A stretch of 15,662 bases of DNA from JBOHER01 sp050701115 (lineage in GTDB: Bacteria > Actinomycetota > Actinomycetes > Mycobacteriales > Pseudonocardiaceae), in the NCBI GenBank assembly GCA_050701115.1, contig JBOHER010000473.1, positions 1 to 15,662 on the forward strand, read 5' to 3'. The notes beneath the pieces are model-generated. The model did no database searches, was not told the origin of the DNA, and saw only the letters and a list, made by a program, of their open reading frames with translations. The position numbers and the translations under genes are program-made. Below, piece after piece: positions 1-9,419 of the stretch (its first letter is position 1; the number at the start of each line of letters is the position of its first letter).

Positions 1-80
1 TTGTCCGCCAACTGCGTGTCGATCTTCTCCAGCTCACCGGTCTCCGGCACCCGCGACAACCGCGCGTAAGAGTCCAGCAC
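1..80 (-). CDS. Serine recombinase, N-terminal fragment (runs off left edge)
   Basis: The minus strand reads RPVLDSYARLSRV, then PETGELEKIDTQLADN, up to the window edge. This is the start of the resolvase/invertase catalytic domain of large serine recombinases: a beta strand ending in Y-A-R-L-S, where the Ser is the expected nucleophile, followed by a Q-x-x-D helix. These enzymes cut and rejoin DNA to integrate or excise phages and integrative elements. The start is uncertain. GTG at 80-78 leaves four residues before the conserved Tyr. TTG at 140-138 would add 20 residues. Neither has a good ribosome binding site, and there is no ATG in frame. The reading frame is open back to the gdh stop codon at 161-159, so this frame continues directly from gdh. 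Only about 27 residues are visible, so the rest of the protein and the element it belongs to cannot be judged. Confidence 0.68.
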   Translation of the reverse strand, partial: MLDSYARLSRVPETGELEKIDTQLAD

Positions 81-158
81 CGGCCGCCGACCATCCTGAC
101 CTGCGATATCATCCCGTTTCGTGCCCAGCGTCGCGCCCAAAGCGTCTTTCAGCCCACA

Positions 159-3100
159 TCACCGCGCCATACTGCGCAGTTGCCGTGATGCCACCGAGAG
201 AGTGGCGAGGTCGAGCCTGCCCGACTTGCTGATGTCGTCCAATGCCACCCGTGCCCGTGCCAGCCGGGAAGAATTCGCCTTCTCCCACTCGGCGATCTTC
301 TCGTCCACGGTGTCGTCGGGGTCGCTGTGCCGGAGCGCGTCCAAGGTGATGGCCCGCAACGAAAGGTACATGTCGTCGCGCAGCGCCAGCCTGGCCAGCG
401 CGTGCCACCGGTTGCCGCGCTCCAGCGCGCTGACCGAGGTCAGCATGGTGTCGATGCGCAGATGATCCGACAGCGCGTAGTACAGCTCGGCAGTTTCCCA
501 TGGGCTGCGCTCCCGGTCGAGCCCGACCTCCTGCTCGGCGAGCTCGGCCACCTCGGTCACATCCAGCAGACCGTAGGTGTGCAGCAGCACCGACATCTTC
601 TCGGCCAGCTCGTCCGGAACCACGTCGGCGATTAGCTGCTCGCGCTTGCGCCGCACGGACTCAGCCTGATCACCACGCAGGAGTGTGCTGACAATGGGCA
701 TCAACTCGCCAACCACATCGGCGAATCGGTTGATCTCCGCGCCGACGGCAAGCGGCTGCGGCCGGTTGGTCAGCCACCAGCGCGAGGCCCGGTCGAGCAA
801 CCTGCGGGTCTCCAACACCAACTCATCGGCCACGGTGGTCGGCACCAGGTTGTCCAGCGCGTCCACCTCGCGCCACAACGCGGGCAGATCGAACACCCGG
901 GTGACCACGGTGAAAGCACGCACCGCATCGGTCGCCGTCGCGTTCATCTCCTCGTTGAGCCGGAACGCATAGGACAGTCCCGCGCCGTCGACCACCTCGT
1001 TGACGACCTGGGTGGTGACGATCTGCCGGTTCAGCGGGTGGGCGAGGATCTGCCTGCCGAACCGGTCCCGCAACGGCGTCGGGAAGTACTCCGGCAGCCG
1101 CCGCGCGAACACCTCCTGGTCCGGCAGCTCGCTGTCCAGCAGCTCGTCCTTGAGGTCGAGCTTGACGTGCGCGAGCAGGGTGGCCAGCTCCGGCGAGGAG
1201 AGCCCGACTTCGGCCTTGTCCATCGCCTTGAACTCGTCGTTGTGCGGCAGGGCTTCCAGCTCGCGGTCAAGCCCGGCGTGCGTCTCCAGGTAGCCCACCT
1301 GACGCTGGTGCACCGAGAGCATCGGGGTGGCGTGCTCCCGGCTGATGCCGAGCACCGCGTTCTGCCGGTAGTTGTCGGCAAGCACGAGTGCTGCGACCTC
1401 GCCGGTCATCGACTCGAGCAGTTCCTCGCGCTGCGCGCGGTCCAGCAAGCCCCGCTCGATGAGCTTTTCCAGCAGGATCTTTATGTTGACCTCGTGGTCG
1501 GAGCAGTCCACGCCCGCCGAGTTGTCCAGCGCGTCGGTGTTGACCTTGCCGCCGGTCCGGGCGAACTCGCTCCGGCCGCGCTGCGTCAGGCCGAGGTTGC
1601 CGCCCTCGCCGACGACCTTGACCCGCAGATCCTTGCCGTTGACCCGCAGCGCGTCGTTGGCCTTGTCGCCGGCATCGGCGTGGCTTTCCGTTGAGGCCTT
1701 GACGTAGGTGCCGATCCCGCCGTTCCACAGCAGGTCAACCGGCGCGAGCAGGATCGCGTGCACCAGGTCGGCGGGAGCCAGCTTGTCGACGTGCTCGGGC
1801 AGCCCGAGCGCCGTGCGCACCTGTGGCGTGATCGGCACGGTCTTGGCGCTGCGCAGGAAGATGCCGCCACCCTCGCTGATCAGCGACCGGTCGTAGTCCT
1901 CCCAGGTTGATCCCGGTAGCTCGAACAGCCGCTTTCGCTCCCGGAAAGTGCTGGCCGCGTCCGGGTTGGGGTCGAGGAAGACGTGCATGTGGTTGAACGC
2001 GGCCACCAGTCGGACGTGCTCGGACAGCAGCATGCCGTTGCCGAACACGTCGCCCGCCATGTCACCGATGCCGACCACGGTGAAGTCCTGGCTCTGGGTA
2101 TCCACGCCGAGCTCGCGGAAGTGGCGTTTGACCGCCTCCCACGCCCCTTTCGCGGTGATGCCCATGGCCTTGTGGTCGTACCCGATCGAGCCACCGGAGG
2201 CGAACGCGTCGCGCAGCCAGAAGCCGTAGTCGGCCGACACGTCGTTGGCGATGTCGGAGAACTTCGCGGTGCCCTTGTCGGCCGCGACAACCAGGTAGGT
2301 GTCGTCTCCGTCATAGCGCACCACATCGGGCGCGGGCACCGTCTTGCCGTCCACGAGGTTGTCGGTGAGGTCGAGCAGGCCGGAGATGAACATCCGGTAG
2401 CAGGCGATGCCTTCAGCCAGGTGGGCCTCGCGGTCCGCGCCCGGATCGCCGGTGGGCGCAGGGGGCCGCTTCATCACGAAGCCACCCTTGGCGCCGACCG
2501 GCACGATGACCGCGTTCTTCACCGCCTGAGCCTTGACCAGGCCGAGGATCTCGGTGCGGAAGTCCTCCGGCCGGTCCGACCAGCGCAGACCGCCGCGCGC
2601 CACCGGGCCGAAGCGCAGATGCACACCTTCGACCCGGGGCGAATACACGAAGATCTCGAATCGGGGCCTCGGCTCAGGCAGATCCGGCACCGCCTGCGGA
2701 TCGAGCTTGATCGACAGGTAGGGCCGCGGGTTGCCTTCCGCGTCGGTGACGTAGCTGTTGGTGCGCAGGGTCGCGCTGATCACCGACAGCAGGGCGCGCA
2801 GGATCCGATCCTCGTCGAGGCTGACCACCTCGTCGATCATCTTGGTGACGTCGGAGGTCAGCGTCGCGACCCGGTCGGCGCGGTCGACGTCGGTCGCTGC
2901 CGCATCGAACCGGGCCTGGAACAGGCACACCAGGTTGGCCGCGATGGCGCTGTTGGCCAACACGGTCTTCTCGATGTACTCCTGGGAATACGCCGTGCCC
3001 GCCTGCCGCAGATAGCGGGAATAGGCCCGCAGGACGGCGGCCTCGCGCCAGGTCAATCCGGCGTCGAGAACCAGGCCGTTGAACCCGTCGACCTCGGCGG

Positions 3101-5123
3101 CGCCCCGCCACACCGCGGCGAAGGCGTCCTGGAATCGCTCCCGCACCTCCTGCAGATCGGCCTCGTCCGGTCGCGCCTTCAGCACACCGGGGTCCACCCG
3201 GAGCCCGAAGTCGTAGATCCAGGCGGCTGTCCCGTCGGTCCGGGTGACCTCGTAGGGACGCTGGTCGACCACCTCCACGTCCATCATCTGCAGCATCGGC
3301 AGCAACGCGGACAGCGTCACGCCCGCGCCGACCAGGTACAGCTTGAACCTGCGCTCGCCCAACTCCGCGTCATCCGGCACATAGAAGGACATGGCGATGT
3401 CCTCGGGACCGGTCAGCTCATCGAGCTTGCGCAGGTCCTCCAGCGCGGTGACTCCGTCGAAGTCCTCCTTGTACGCCTCGGGAAAACCGGCAGCGAACCG
3501 CTGGCCCTGCTCGCTCGCGGTCTCCTCCCGCACCGAACCGTCGTGGAATCCCCGGTCGCGGCGCTCCTCCAGAATCGCCTCGACCATCCGGTCCTCCCAG
3601 CCGCGCACGGCGTCGTTCAGCCGGTCCTGGATCCGCGCGATATCCGGCTCGCTCCGGCGTGCCGGATCGGTGTGCACGGTGAAGTGGACCTGCGCGAGCA
3701 ATGTCTCGCCGAGCCGCACCGCGAAGTCGACACTCTGGCCGTCCAGTTCGGATTTCAGCACCTCGGCCATCGCGATGCGGGACTTGGTAGAGTAGCGATC
3801 CCTCGGCGCGAACACGACACAGGAGTAGAAACGGCCGTACGGGTCCCTGCGCAGGAACAGCCGCAGCCGACGGCGATCAGCCAGCGCGATCGCGCCGGTA
3901 GCGGTCGCGTACAGCGAGTCGGCGTCGGTGGAGAAAAGTTCCGCCCGCGGCCAACTCTGCACGACCTCCAGCATCCGCTGCCCCGAGTGGGACTCCATCG
4001 GGAACCCCGCCCGGTGGATGACGTCGCGCACCATGCGTTCCACCACCGGAATGTCCAGCACGTCCTCGTGCAAGGCGGAGGTGGTGAACATGCCGAGGAA
4101 CCGGTGCTCGCCGGAGACGTTGCCATCGGCGTCGAAAGTTTTCACGCCGATGTAGTACGGATGAACTGGCCGGTGCACGGTCGATGGAGCACTGGCCGGA
4201 GTGAGCACCAGCAGGGTCCGGGCCAGCGCGGTCTCGGCCAGGTCGGGACCCGCGGTGAGGCTGCGTGCGGCGAGGCTGTCCCGGCGCAGCACGCCGAGTC
4301 CGCTGGCCAGCACGGCGCGCAGCGCTGGCTCGCTTCCTACCTCGAGTTGGGAGATGACCTCGTACTCGCGGTAGCCGAGGAAGGTGAAGTGGTGGCCCTG
4401 CACCAGCCACCGCAACAGCGCGATGCCGTCGGAGACCTCCTCGGTGGGCAGATCAGGAGGTTTGTTCTCCAGCTCATCGGCCAAGCTCAACGCGGTCCCG
4501 GCCATCCGGTCGCTGTCCTCGACCACCTCGCGGACGTCGCTGATCACCGAGTGCAGCCGGTTCTCCAGTTCGCGGGCCCGTTCGGGGTCGGTGATCCGAT
4601 CGAGTTCGATATAGATCCAGGACTCGGCGGCAGCGCCCTCCGGCGGGGCGGACGCATCGGCGTTCGGATGCACCTCGCGCAGTGCACCGGTCACATCCCG
4701 GGACACCACGACGATGGGGTGCACGATGCGCAGCACCTGCGCTCCGCTCCTGGCGAACTCCGCCGCGACGCTGTCCACCAGGAACGGCATGTCGTCGGTG
4801 ACGATCTGCACCACGGTCGCCTCGCTCGACCAGCCGTCCTCTGCCTCGGTCGGATTGAGGATGCGCACCGCGGGCCGACCCGGTGTGCGCTGCTCGGCGA
4901 GCCGCTGATGGGCCCGAACCGCACCGACCAGGTCGGTTACGTCGTCCTCAAGGATGTCTTCGGCGGGCACGTGCCGGAAGTAGAGGTGGATCAGATCGCA
5001 GATCTCCGCCGCCTGCTCCCCCGCGGCGTCGATCAGATCATCACGCAACTGCTCGGGGCTCGCGCTCATGCCCCCATCGGGCAGACCCAGGCGATCCCGG
5101 TCAGAGATTCGCGTCGTGGTCAT
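159..5123 (-). CDS. gdh: NAD-specific glutamate dehydrogenase, large (L_180) class
   Basis: This enzyme oxidatively deaminates L-glutamate to 2-oxoglutarate and ammonia with NAD+ in the cytosol, linking nitrogen and carbon metabolism. The protein is 1654 residues, matching the ~1600-residue bacterial NAD-GDH class. The N-terminal ~500 residues look regulatory (ACT-like). The catalytic part holds GGLRWSDRPEDFRTEI near 843, VPVGAKGGFVMK with the expected catalytic Lys near 879, the dinucleotide-binding stretch GIGDMAGDVFGNG near 1018, WNGGIGTYVKA, and GEGGNLGLTQRGR near 1174. A TTG nine bases upstream (5132) is possible, but ATG at 5123 has GGGAG nine bases before it and is preferred. The gene is last in a minus-strand series after ettA and the 610-residue protein, 79 bp from the latter. 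In mycobacteria this enzyme is inhibited by GarA. No site for that can be read from the sequence. A recombinase frame follows straight after its stop. Confidence 0.96.
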   Translation of the reverse strand: MTTTRISDRDRLGLPDGGMSASPEQLRDDLIDAAGEQAAEICDLIHLYFRHVPAEDILEDDVTDLVGAVRAHQRLAEQRTPGRPAVRILNPTEAEDGWSSEATVVQIVTDDMPFLVDSVAAEFARSGAQVLRIVHPIVVVSRDVTGALREVHPNADASAPPEGAAAESWIYIELDRITDPERARELENRLHSVISDVREVVEDSDRMAGTALSLADELENKPPDLPTEEVSDGIALLRWLVQGHHFTFLGYREYEVISQLEVGSEPALRAVLASGLGVLRRDSLAARSLTAGPDLAETALARTLLVLTPASAPSTVHRPVHPYYIGVKTFDADGNVSGEHRFLGMFTTSALHEDVLDIPVVERMVRDVIHRAGFPMESHSGQRMLEVVQSWPRAELFSTDADSLYATATGAIALADRRRLRLFLRRDPYGRFYSCVVFAPRDRYSTKSRIAMAEVLKSELDGQSVDFAVRLGETLLAQVHFTVHTDPARRSEPDIARIQDRLNDAVRGWEDRMVEAILEERRDRGFHDGSVREETASEQGQRFAAGFPEAYKEDFDGVTALEDLRKLDELTGPEDIAMSFYVPDDAELGERRFKLYLVGAGVTLSALLPMLQMMDVEVVDQRPYEVTRTDGTAAWIYDFGLRVDPGVLKARPDEADLQEVRERFQDAFAAVWRGAAEVDGFNGLVLDAGLTWREAAVLRAYSRYLRQAGTAYSQEYIEKTVLANSAIAANLVCLFQARFDAAATDVDRADRVATLTSDVTKMIDEVVSLDEDRILRALLSVISATLRTNSYVTDAEGNPRPYLSIKLDPQAVPDLPEPRPRFEIFVYSPRVEGVHLRFGPVARGGLRWSDRPEDFRTEILGLVKAQAVKNAVIVPVGAKGGFVMKRPPAPTGDPGADREAHLAEGIACYRMFISGLLDLTDNLVDGKTVPAPDVVRYDGDDTYLVVAADKGTAKFSDIANDVSADYGFWLRDAFASGGSIGYDHKAMGITAKGAWEAVKRHFRELGVDTQSQDFTVVGIGDMAGDVFGNGMLLSEHVRLVAAFNHMHVFLDPNPDAASTFRERKRLFELPGSTWEDYDRSLISEGGGIFLRSAKTVPITPQVRTALGLPEHVDKLAPADLVHAILLAPVDLLWNGGIGTYVKASTESHADAGDKANDALRVNGKDLRVKVVGEGGNLGLTQRGRSEFARTGGKVNTDALDNSAGVDCSDHEVNIKILLEKLIERGLLDRAQREELLESMTGEVAALVLADNYRQNAVLGISREHATPMLSVHQRQVGYLETHAGLDRELEALPHNDEFKAMDKAEVGLSSPELATLLAHVKLDLKDELLDSELPDQEVFARRLPEYFPTPLRDRFGRQILAHPLNRQIVTTQVVNEVVDGAGLSYAFRLNEEMNATATDAVRAFTVVTRVFDLPALWREVDALDNLVPTTVADELVLETRRLLDRASRWWLTNRPQPLAVGAEINRFADVVGELMPIVSTLLRGDQAESVRRKREQLIADVVPDELAEKMSVLLHTYGLLDVTEVAELAEQEVGLDRERSPWETAELYYALSDHLRIDTMLTSVSALERGNRWHALARLALRDDMYLSLRAITLDALRHSDPDDTVDEKIAEWEKANSSRLARARVALDDISKSGRLDLATLSVASRQLRSMAR

Positions 5124-5202
5124 CTCAGGCAACTCCCAATCCTCGCTGCGCTGCGGTGAACGTCACAACACTAACTGGACAATCCCCTGAGGGATACCGG
5201 GC

Positions 5203-7035
5203 TCATCCCTCGCCGTGATGACGGCCGCGCGCCGGGCTTTCGCCGTTGACAACCCGCCCGTGAGCAGCGCCGGGATCGACCGCCGCCATGCCGGGGCGGG
5301 TGCGTTCCGGGCGCGGGCGCCGCGCGCGGGCGCTGATGTCGGCGGGCTCGTGGTCGTCGTCGGTCCAGTTGCTGAAAACCGCCAGCAGGCTGTCCAGTTC
5401 CTGCGGCTGGAGCGCCCGGCCGGCCGGCTCTTCGAGGCGCGGGTCCGCCACCGCATCGGTGTCGTTGACCTTGCCGGTGCCGGAGTCGGCGTCGGCGACG
5501 CCGGTGACCAGCCGGAGCGCATCCGGGGCGAGGGTGCCCGGCAGCTTCAGGCGGGGCAGCATCGGGTGATCGCGTGCCGCATCGGCGGGCTCGGGCCTGG
5601 CGGCGTGCTCGGCCTGCGGGTCCGTTGCCTCGGCCTGCGGCGCCGTCTCGGCTTCCGGCTCGGCGTGCCGCGCTCGGCGCCTGCCGCCGCTGCCGACCGT
5701 CACGCCGAGTCGTTCCAGCACAGACCTGGCTGACGGCGCATTGTCCGCGTGTCGGGGCGCTGCCTCCGCCTGTGCGGCCGCGAGCGGCTCGGCGGCAGGT
5801 TCGGGCACCGGGGTATCGGCGAAGACCCGTTCCACCCGCGGGGTGGCGGCGGGCTCGGCCGTTGGCGCCGAAACCGCGGCCTGCGCACTGACCTTGGACG
5901 CCTGGAGCAGGCGGTCGATGTCCACCGTGGGTTGTTCTCCGCGCCCGAACTCACCGGTCAGCAGCGAGGTGGCCTGCCGCCGGACCCGGCCGGAGCGGTG
6001 CTCCTCCGTGCGTGCTTCCCGCAGGCACCGGACAGCTTCGGCTGCGCGACCCAGCCGCTCCTCGATATGCGCCAGCTCGAGCCACAGTCGAGCGGTCAGT
6101 GCTTGCAGCCCGTGCGAACCCGCTGAATACAGCGCATCCCGCACCAGCGCACCCGCCGCTTCGGCCGACCCGGCAGGCAGCAAGATCCGGGTGGCTACGG
6201 CCAGCCGAAGCCAGGCCATCGGTGCGATCGCGGCGGCCCTGGTGGGCCGGCCCATCAGCGGTTTGGCGAGCGCGGCGGCGTCATCGATCGCGCCGCGGTC
6301 GAGCAGCGCGCACACCAACTCGAGAACGAGGCGGGTGCCGAATTCGCCGCCGTCGGCCGCGCGGTCGGCCAGACCGGCGAGCAGGTCGAGCCCGCGCTGA
6401 GCGGACTCGGTGGCGGCGGCGATGTCACCGTTGCGACGCAGGTGCGCTGCCGACCGGGTGCAGACCATGACCCGCAGCAGGGTGCGGCTGCCGGCGTCCG
6501 CTGTGGAATCGGCGGAGATCAGCTCGTCGGCCTCGGCAAGCGCGCGATCAAGCGCTGTTCTGCGGCCCAGCGTCGTCAGGCAGCCGACCAGCTGCACCAG
6601 TGCGACCGCGCGCACCACGGGGCGCAGGCCGGAGCTTGCGAGCACCGGCCGCAGCGCGGCAAGTCCGGTCAGCGGAGCACCGACGCTGCGCGCACATAAC
6701 GCGAGGTCGGTGCGCAGCACCGCGCCGAGCTCGGCATCGCCGGCTGCTTCAGCGGCCCGCAGCGCGACCACCGCGCGATCGACCACACCGGCTCGCTCAC
6801 CGAGCCGGATCCGGGCGAACACGGCAAGCGCCTCGGCTCGCACCCACAGCTGTTCGGAACCGCCCGCCTCGGCTAGCGCCGCTGCTCGTTCACCGAAGAC
6901 CAGCGCCAGCTCGGGCGAGGCCAGCCGCATCCGCACGCCGTGCTTGAGCAGCGTCTCCACCGGGCCGTTGTCCGGCTTGACGACCGCAGAGTGGCCGATG
7001 CGTTGGCTATCCTCGCTGTGCTTGCTGGCTGCCAC
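5203..7035 (-). CDS. Alpha-helical repeat (TPR-like) protein of unknown function
   Basis: I do not recognise this protein by name. It has 610 residues and starts at GTG 7035 with GGAGAG four bases upstream. Residues ~25-355 are almost entirely amphipathic helix rich in Ala, Leu and Arg, with helix pairs such as LWLELAHIEERLGRAAEAVRC that look like tetratricopeptide repeats. There is a short block (LLTGEFGRGEQPTVDIDRLL) near 355-375. Residues ~380-490 form a disordered Ala/Pro/Glu-rich linker. A second ordered block, LPRLKLPGTLAPDALRLV, lies near 495, and the tail is rich in Arg and Pro. There is no signal peptide, membrane segment or enzyme motif, so a cytosolic scaffold or regulator is the best guess. 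It lies 45 bp after ettA and 79 bp before gdh on the same strand, so it is probably co-transcribed with both. Mycobacterial gdh loci as I know them lack this insert. Confidence 0.85.
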   Translation of the reverse strand: MAASKHSEDSQRIGHSAVVKPDNGPVETLLKHGVRMRLASPELALVFGERAAALAEAGGSEQLWVRAEALAVFARIRLGERAGVVDRAVVALRAAEAAGDAELGAVLRTDLALCARSVGAPLTGLAALRPVLASSGLRPVVRAVALVQLVGCLTTLGRRTALDRALAEADELISADSTADAGSRTLLRVMVCTRSAAHLRRNGDIAAATESAQRGLDLLAGLADRAADGGEFGTRLVLELVCALLDRGAIDDAAALAKPLMGRPTRAAAIAPMAWLRLAVATRILLPAGSAEAAGALVRDALYSAGSHGLQALTARLWLELAHIEERLGRAAEAVRCLREARTEEHRSGRVRRQATSLLTGEFGRGEQPTVDIDRLLQASKVSAQAAVSAPTAEPAATPRVERVFADTPVPEPAAEPLAAAQAEAAPRHADNAPSARSVLERLGVTVGSGGRRRARHAEPEAETAPQAEATDPQAEHAARPEPADAARDHPMLPRLKLPGTLAPDALRLVTGVADADSGTGKVNDTDAVADPRLEEPAGRALQPQELDSLLAVFSNWTDDDHEPADISARARRPRPERTRPGMAAVDPGAAHGRVVNGESPARGRHHGEG

Positions 7036-7080
7036 GAGCTCTCCGCAGTGTCCTCAGTTCGATTCCCGGCTGGACTGGCG

Positions 7081-8757
<1,677 letters not shown>

Positions 8758-8891
8758 GTCCGCGATCGTAGAGCTGCCGGATAACAGCCCTCACCCAGGT
8801 CGGTTAGGACACTCGGCGTGGTAGTGGTGTATCAGAGCGTCGCCACCAGCCACCCATACGTGTGACAGTCAGCCGCTACCGACGGTGGCGA

Positions 8892-9299
8892 TCAGGCGGC
8901 GGCGGCCTCAGCGTCGGCGTCAACCGAACCTCCCCCGCGGACCTTGCGTACCTGCGCGATGGCGTTCTTCAGGTTCGGACCGACCGCGAACGCGTCCAGC
9001 TCGAGGCCGTAGCGCGTCCTGCCGTCCTCCTCATACTCGGTGGACCGGAGCCTGCCCGCGACCAGCACTTGGTCGCCGATGCCGAGTGAGACGGCCACGT
9101 TGTCGGCGAGCCTGCGCCAGCACTTCACCCGCACCGAGAACTTGCGGCCGTCCACCCAGCCACCGGTCTGCTTGTCGAACCGGCGCTCGTTGCTGATCAC
9201 CGAGAAGGTCACCAGCGGCGCCCCGTCGTCCAGCTGACGGCGGGTCAGCTCGGTGCAGATCGTGCCGGTCATGTTCAGGATCGTTTCGCCGAAAGCCAT
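8892..9299 (-). CDS. ssbB: Single-stranded DNA-binding protein, short paralog (SsbB type)
   Basis: This is an OB-fold protein that coats single-stranded DNA. The 135 residues start at ATG 9299 (MAFGETILNMTG), seven bases after GAGGTG. The open frame continues upstream to 9413, but that part has no SSB features. Visible OB-fold strands are LVTFSVISNERRFD, GRKFSVRVKCWRRLADNV, LGIGDQVLVAGRLRSTEYE and YGLELDAFAVGPNL. The C-terminus is GGGSVDADAEAAAA. It lacks the acidic D-D-x-I-P-F tail through which the main SSB recruits replication partners, and it lacks the long Gly-rich linker. This and the neighbouring ettA-gdh fit the second mycobacterial SSB (Rv2478c/SSBb), linked to stress and recombination rather than bulk replication. 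The upstream region holds a DnaA-box-like pair and overlapping inverted repeats, listed separately. Confidence 0.9.
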   Translation of the reverse strand: MAFGETILNMTGTICTELTRRQLDDGAPLVTFSVISNERRFDKQTGGWVDGRKFSVRVKCWRRLADNVAVSLGIGDQVLVAGRLRSTEYEEDGRTRYGLELDAFAVGPNLKNAIAQVRKVRGGGSVDADAEAAAA

Positions 9300-9306
9300 C
9301 GAGTTC

Positions 9307-9339
9307 ACCTCGTGAGGTCGGGTTCGTGTGTCGACCTCA
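9307..9339 (-). promoter_or_regulatory. Overlapping inverted repeats covering the ssbB ribosome binding site
   Basis: TGAGGTCG (9313-9320) and CGACCTCA (9332-9339) form a perfect 8-bp inverted repeat with an 11-base spacer. ACCTC/GAGGT (9307-9311 and 9314-9318) form a second, nested repeat. On the ssbB transcript the middle arm CGACCTCA can pair upstream with TGAGGTCG or, less stably, downstream with the GAGGT of the Shine-Dalgarno sequence. The element may be an RNA switch or a DNA operator. The sequence alone does not decide. Confidence 0.4.
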
Positions 9340-9349
9340 GAATGCGGCA

Positions 9350-9377
9350 GGCGCGGCCGGTGCGACGGGGTCGCGCC
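9350..9377 (-). terminator. Candidate hairpin terminator downstream of the copD/ctaG gene
   Basis: GGCGCGGCC (9350-9358) and GGTCGCGCC (9369-9377) form a 9-bp GC-rich stem with one mismatch and a 10-base loop, 43 bp beyond the stop codon at 9420. There is no T-tract in the transcript after the stem, so termination would have to be of the U-poor actinobacterial kind. It also lies within the ssbB upstream region. Confidence 0.35.
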
Positions 9378-9382
9378 GAATC

Positions 9383-9411
9383 TGTGGATAACTGGGGTGG
9401 CGGTGGATAAC
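9383..9411 (-). promoter_or_regulatory. Pair of DnaA-box-like sites upstream of ssbB
   Basis: TGTGGATAA at 9383-9391 is, on the minus strand, TTATCCACA, the exact classical DnaA box. GGTGGATAA at 9402-9410 (minus TTATCCACC) differs from it at one base. The two sit in the same orientation 19 bp apart, embedded in a GTGGATAAC direct repeat (9384-9392 and 9403-9411), about 85-110 bp upstream of the ssbB start. Binding by DnaA is inference. Confidence 0.4.
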
Positions 9412-9419
9412 ACGGTGAG

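Noticed and set aside
1983..5159. A 1058-codon open frame on the plus strand opposite gdh
   Set aside because: The sequence is Arg/His/Gly/Val-rich without domains and lies wholly antisense to a clear gdh. It is an open frame caused by high GC.
5182..5195. ATCCC-CTGA-GGGAT dyad between the 610-residue protein and gdh
   Set aside because: A 5-bp stem without extension or T-run is too weak to call a terminator or operator.
8840..8891. TCGCCACC / GGTGGCGA inverted repeat after ssbB
   Set aside because: The arms are separated by 36 bases and no T-run follows, so a terminator or operator cannot be supported.
9300..9413. Possible 38-residue N-terminal extension of SSB
   Set aside because: The residues are not SSB-like. 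The downstream ATG has a good ribosome site, and the extension would cover the leader repeats and DnaA-like boxes.
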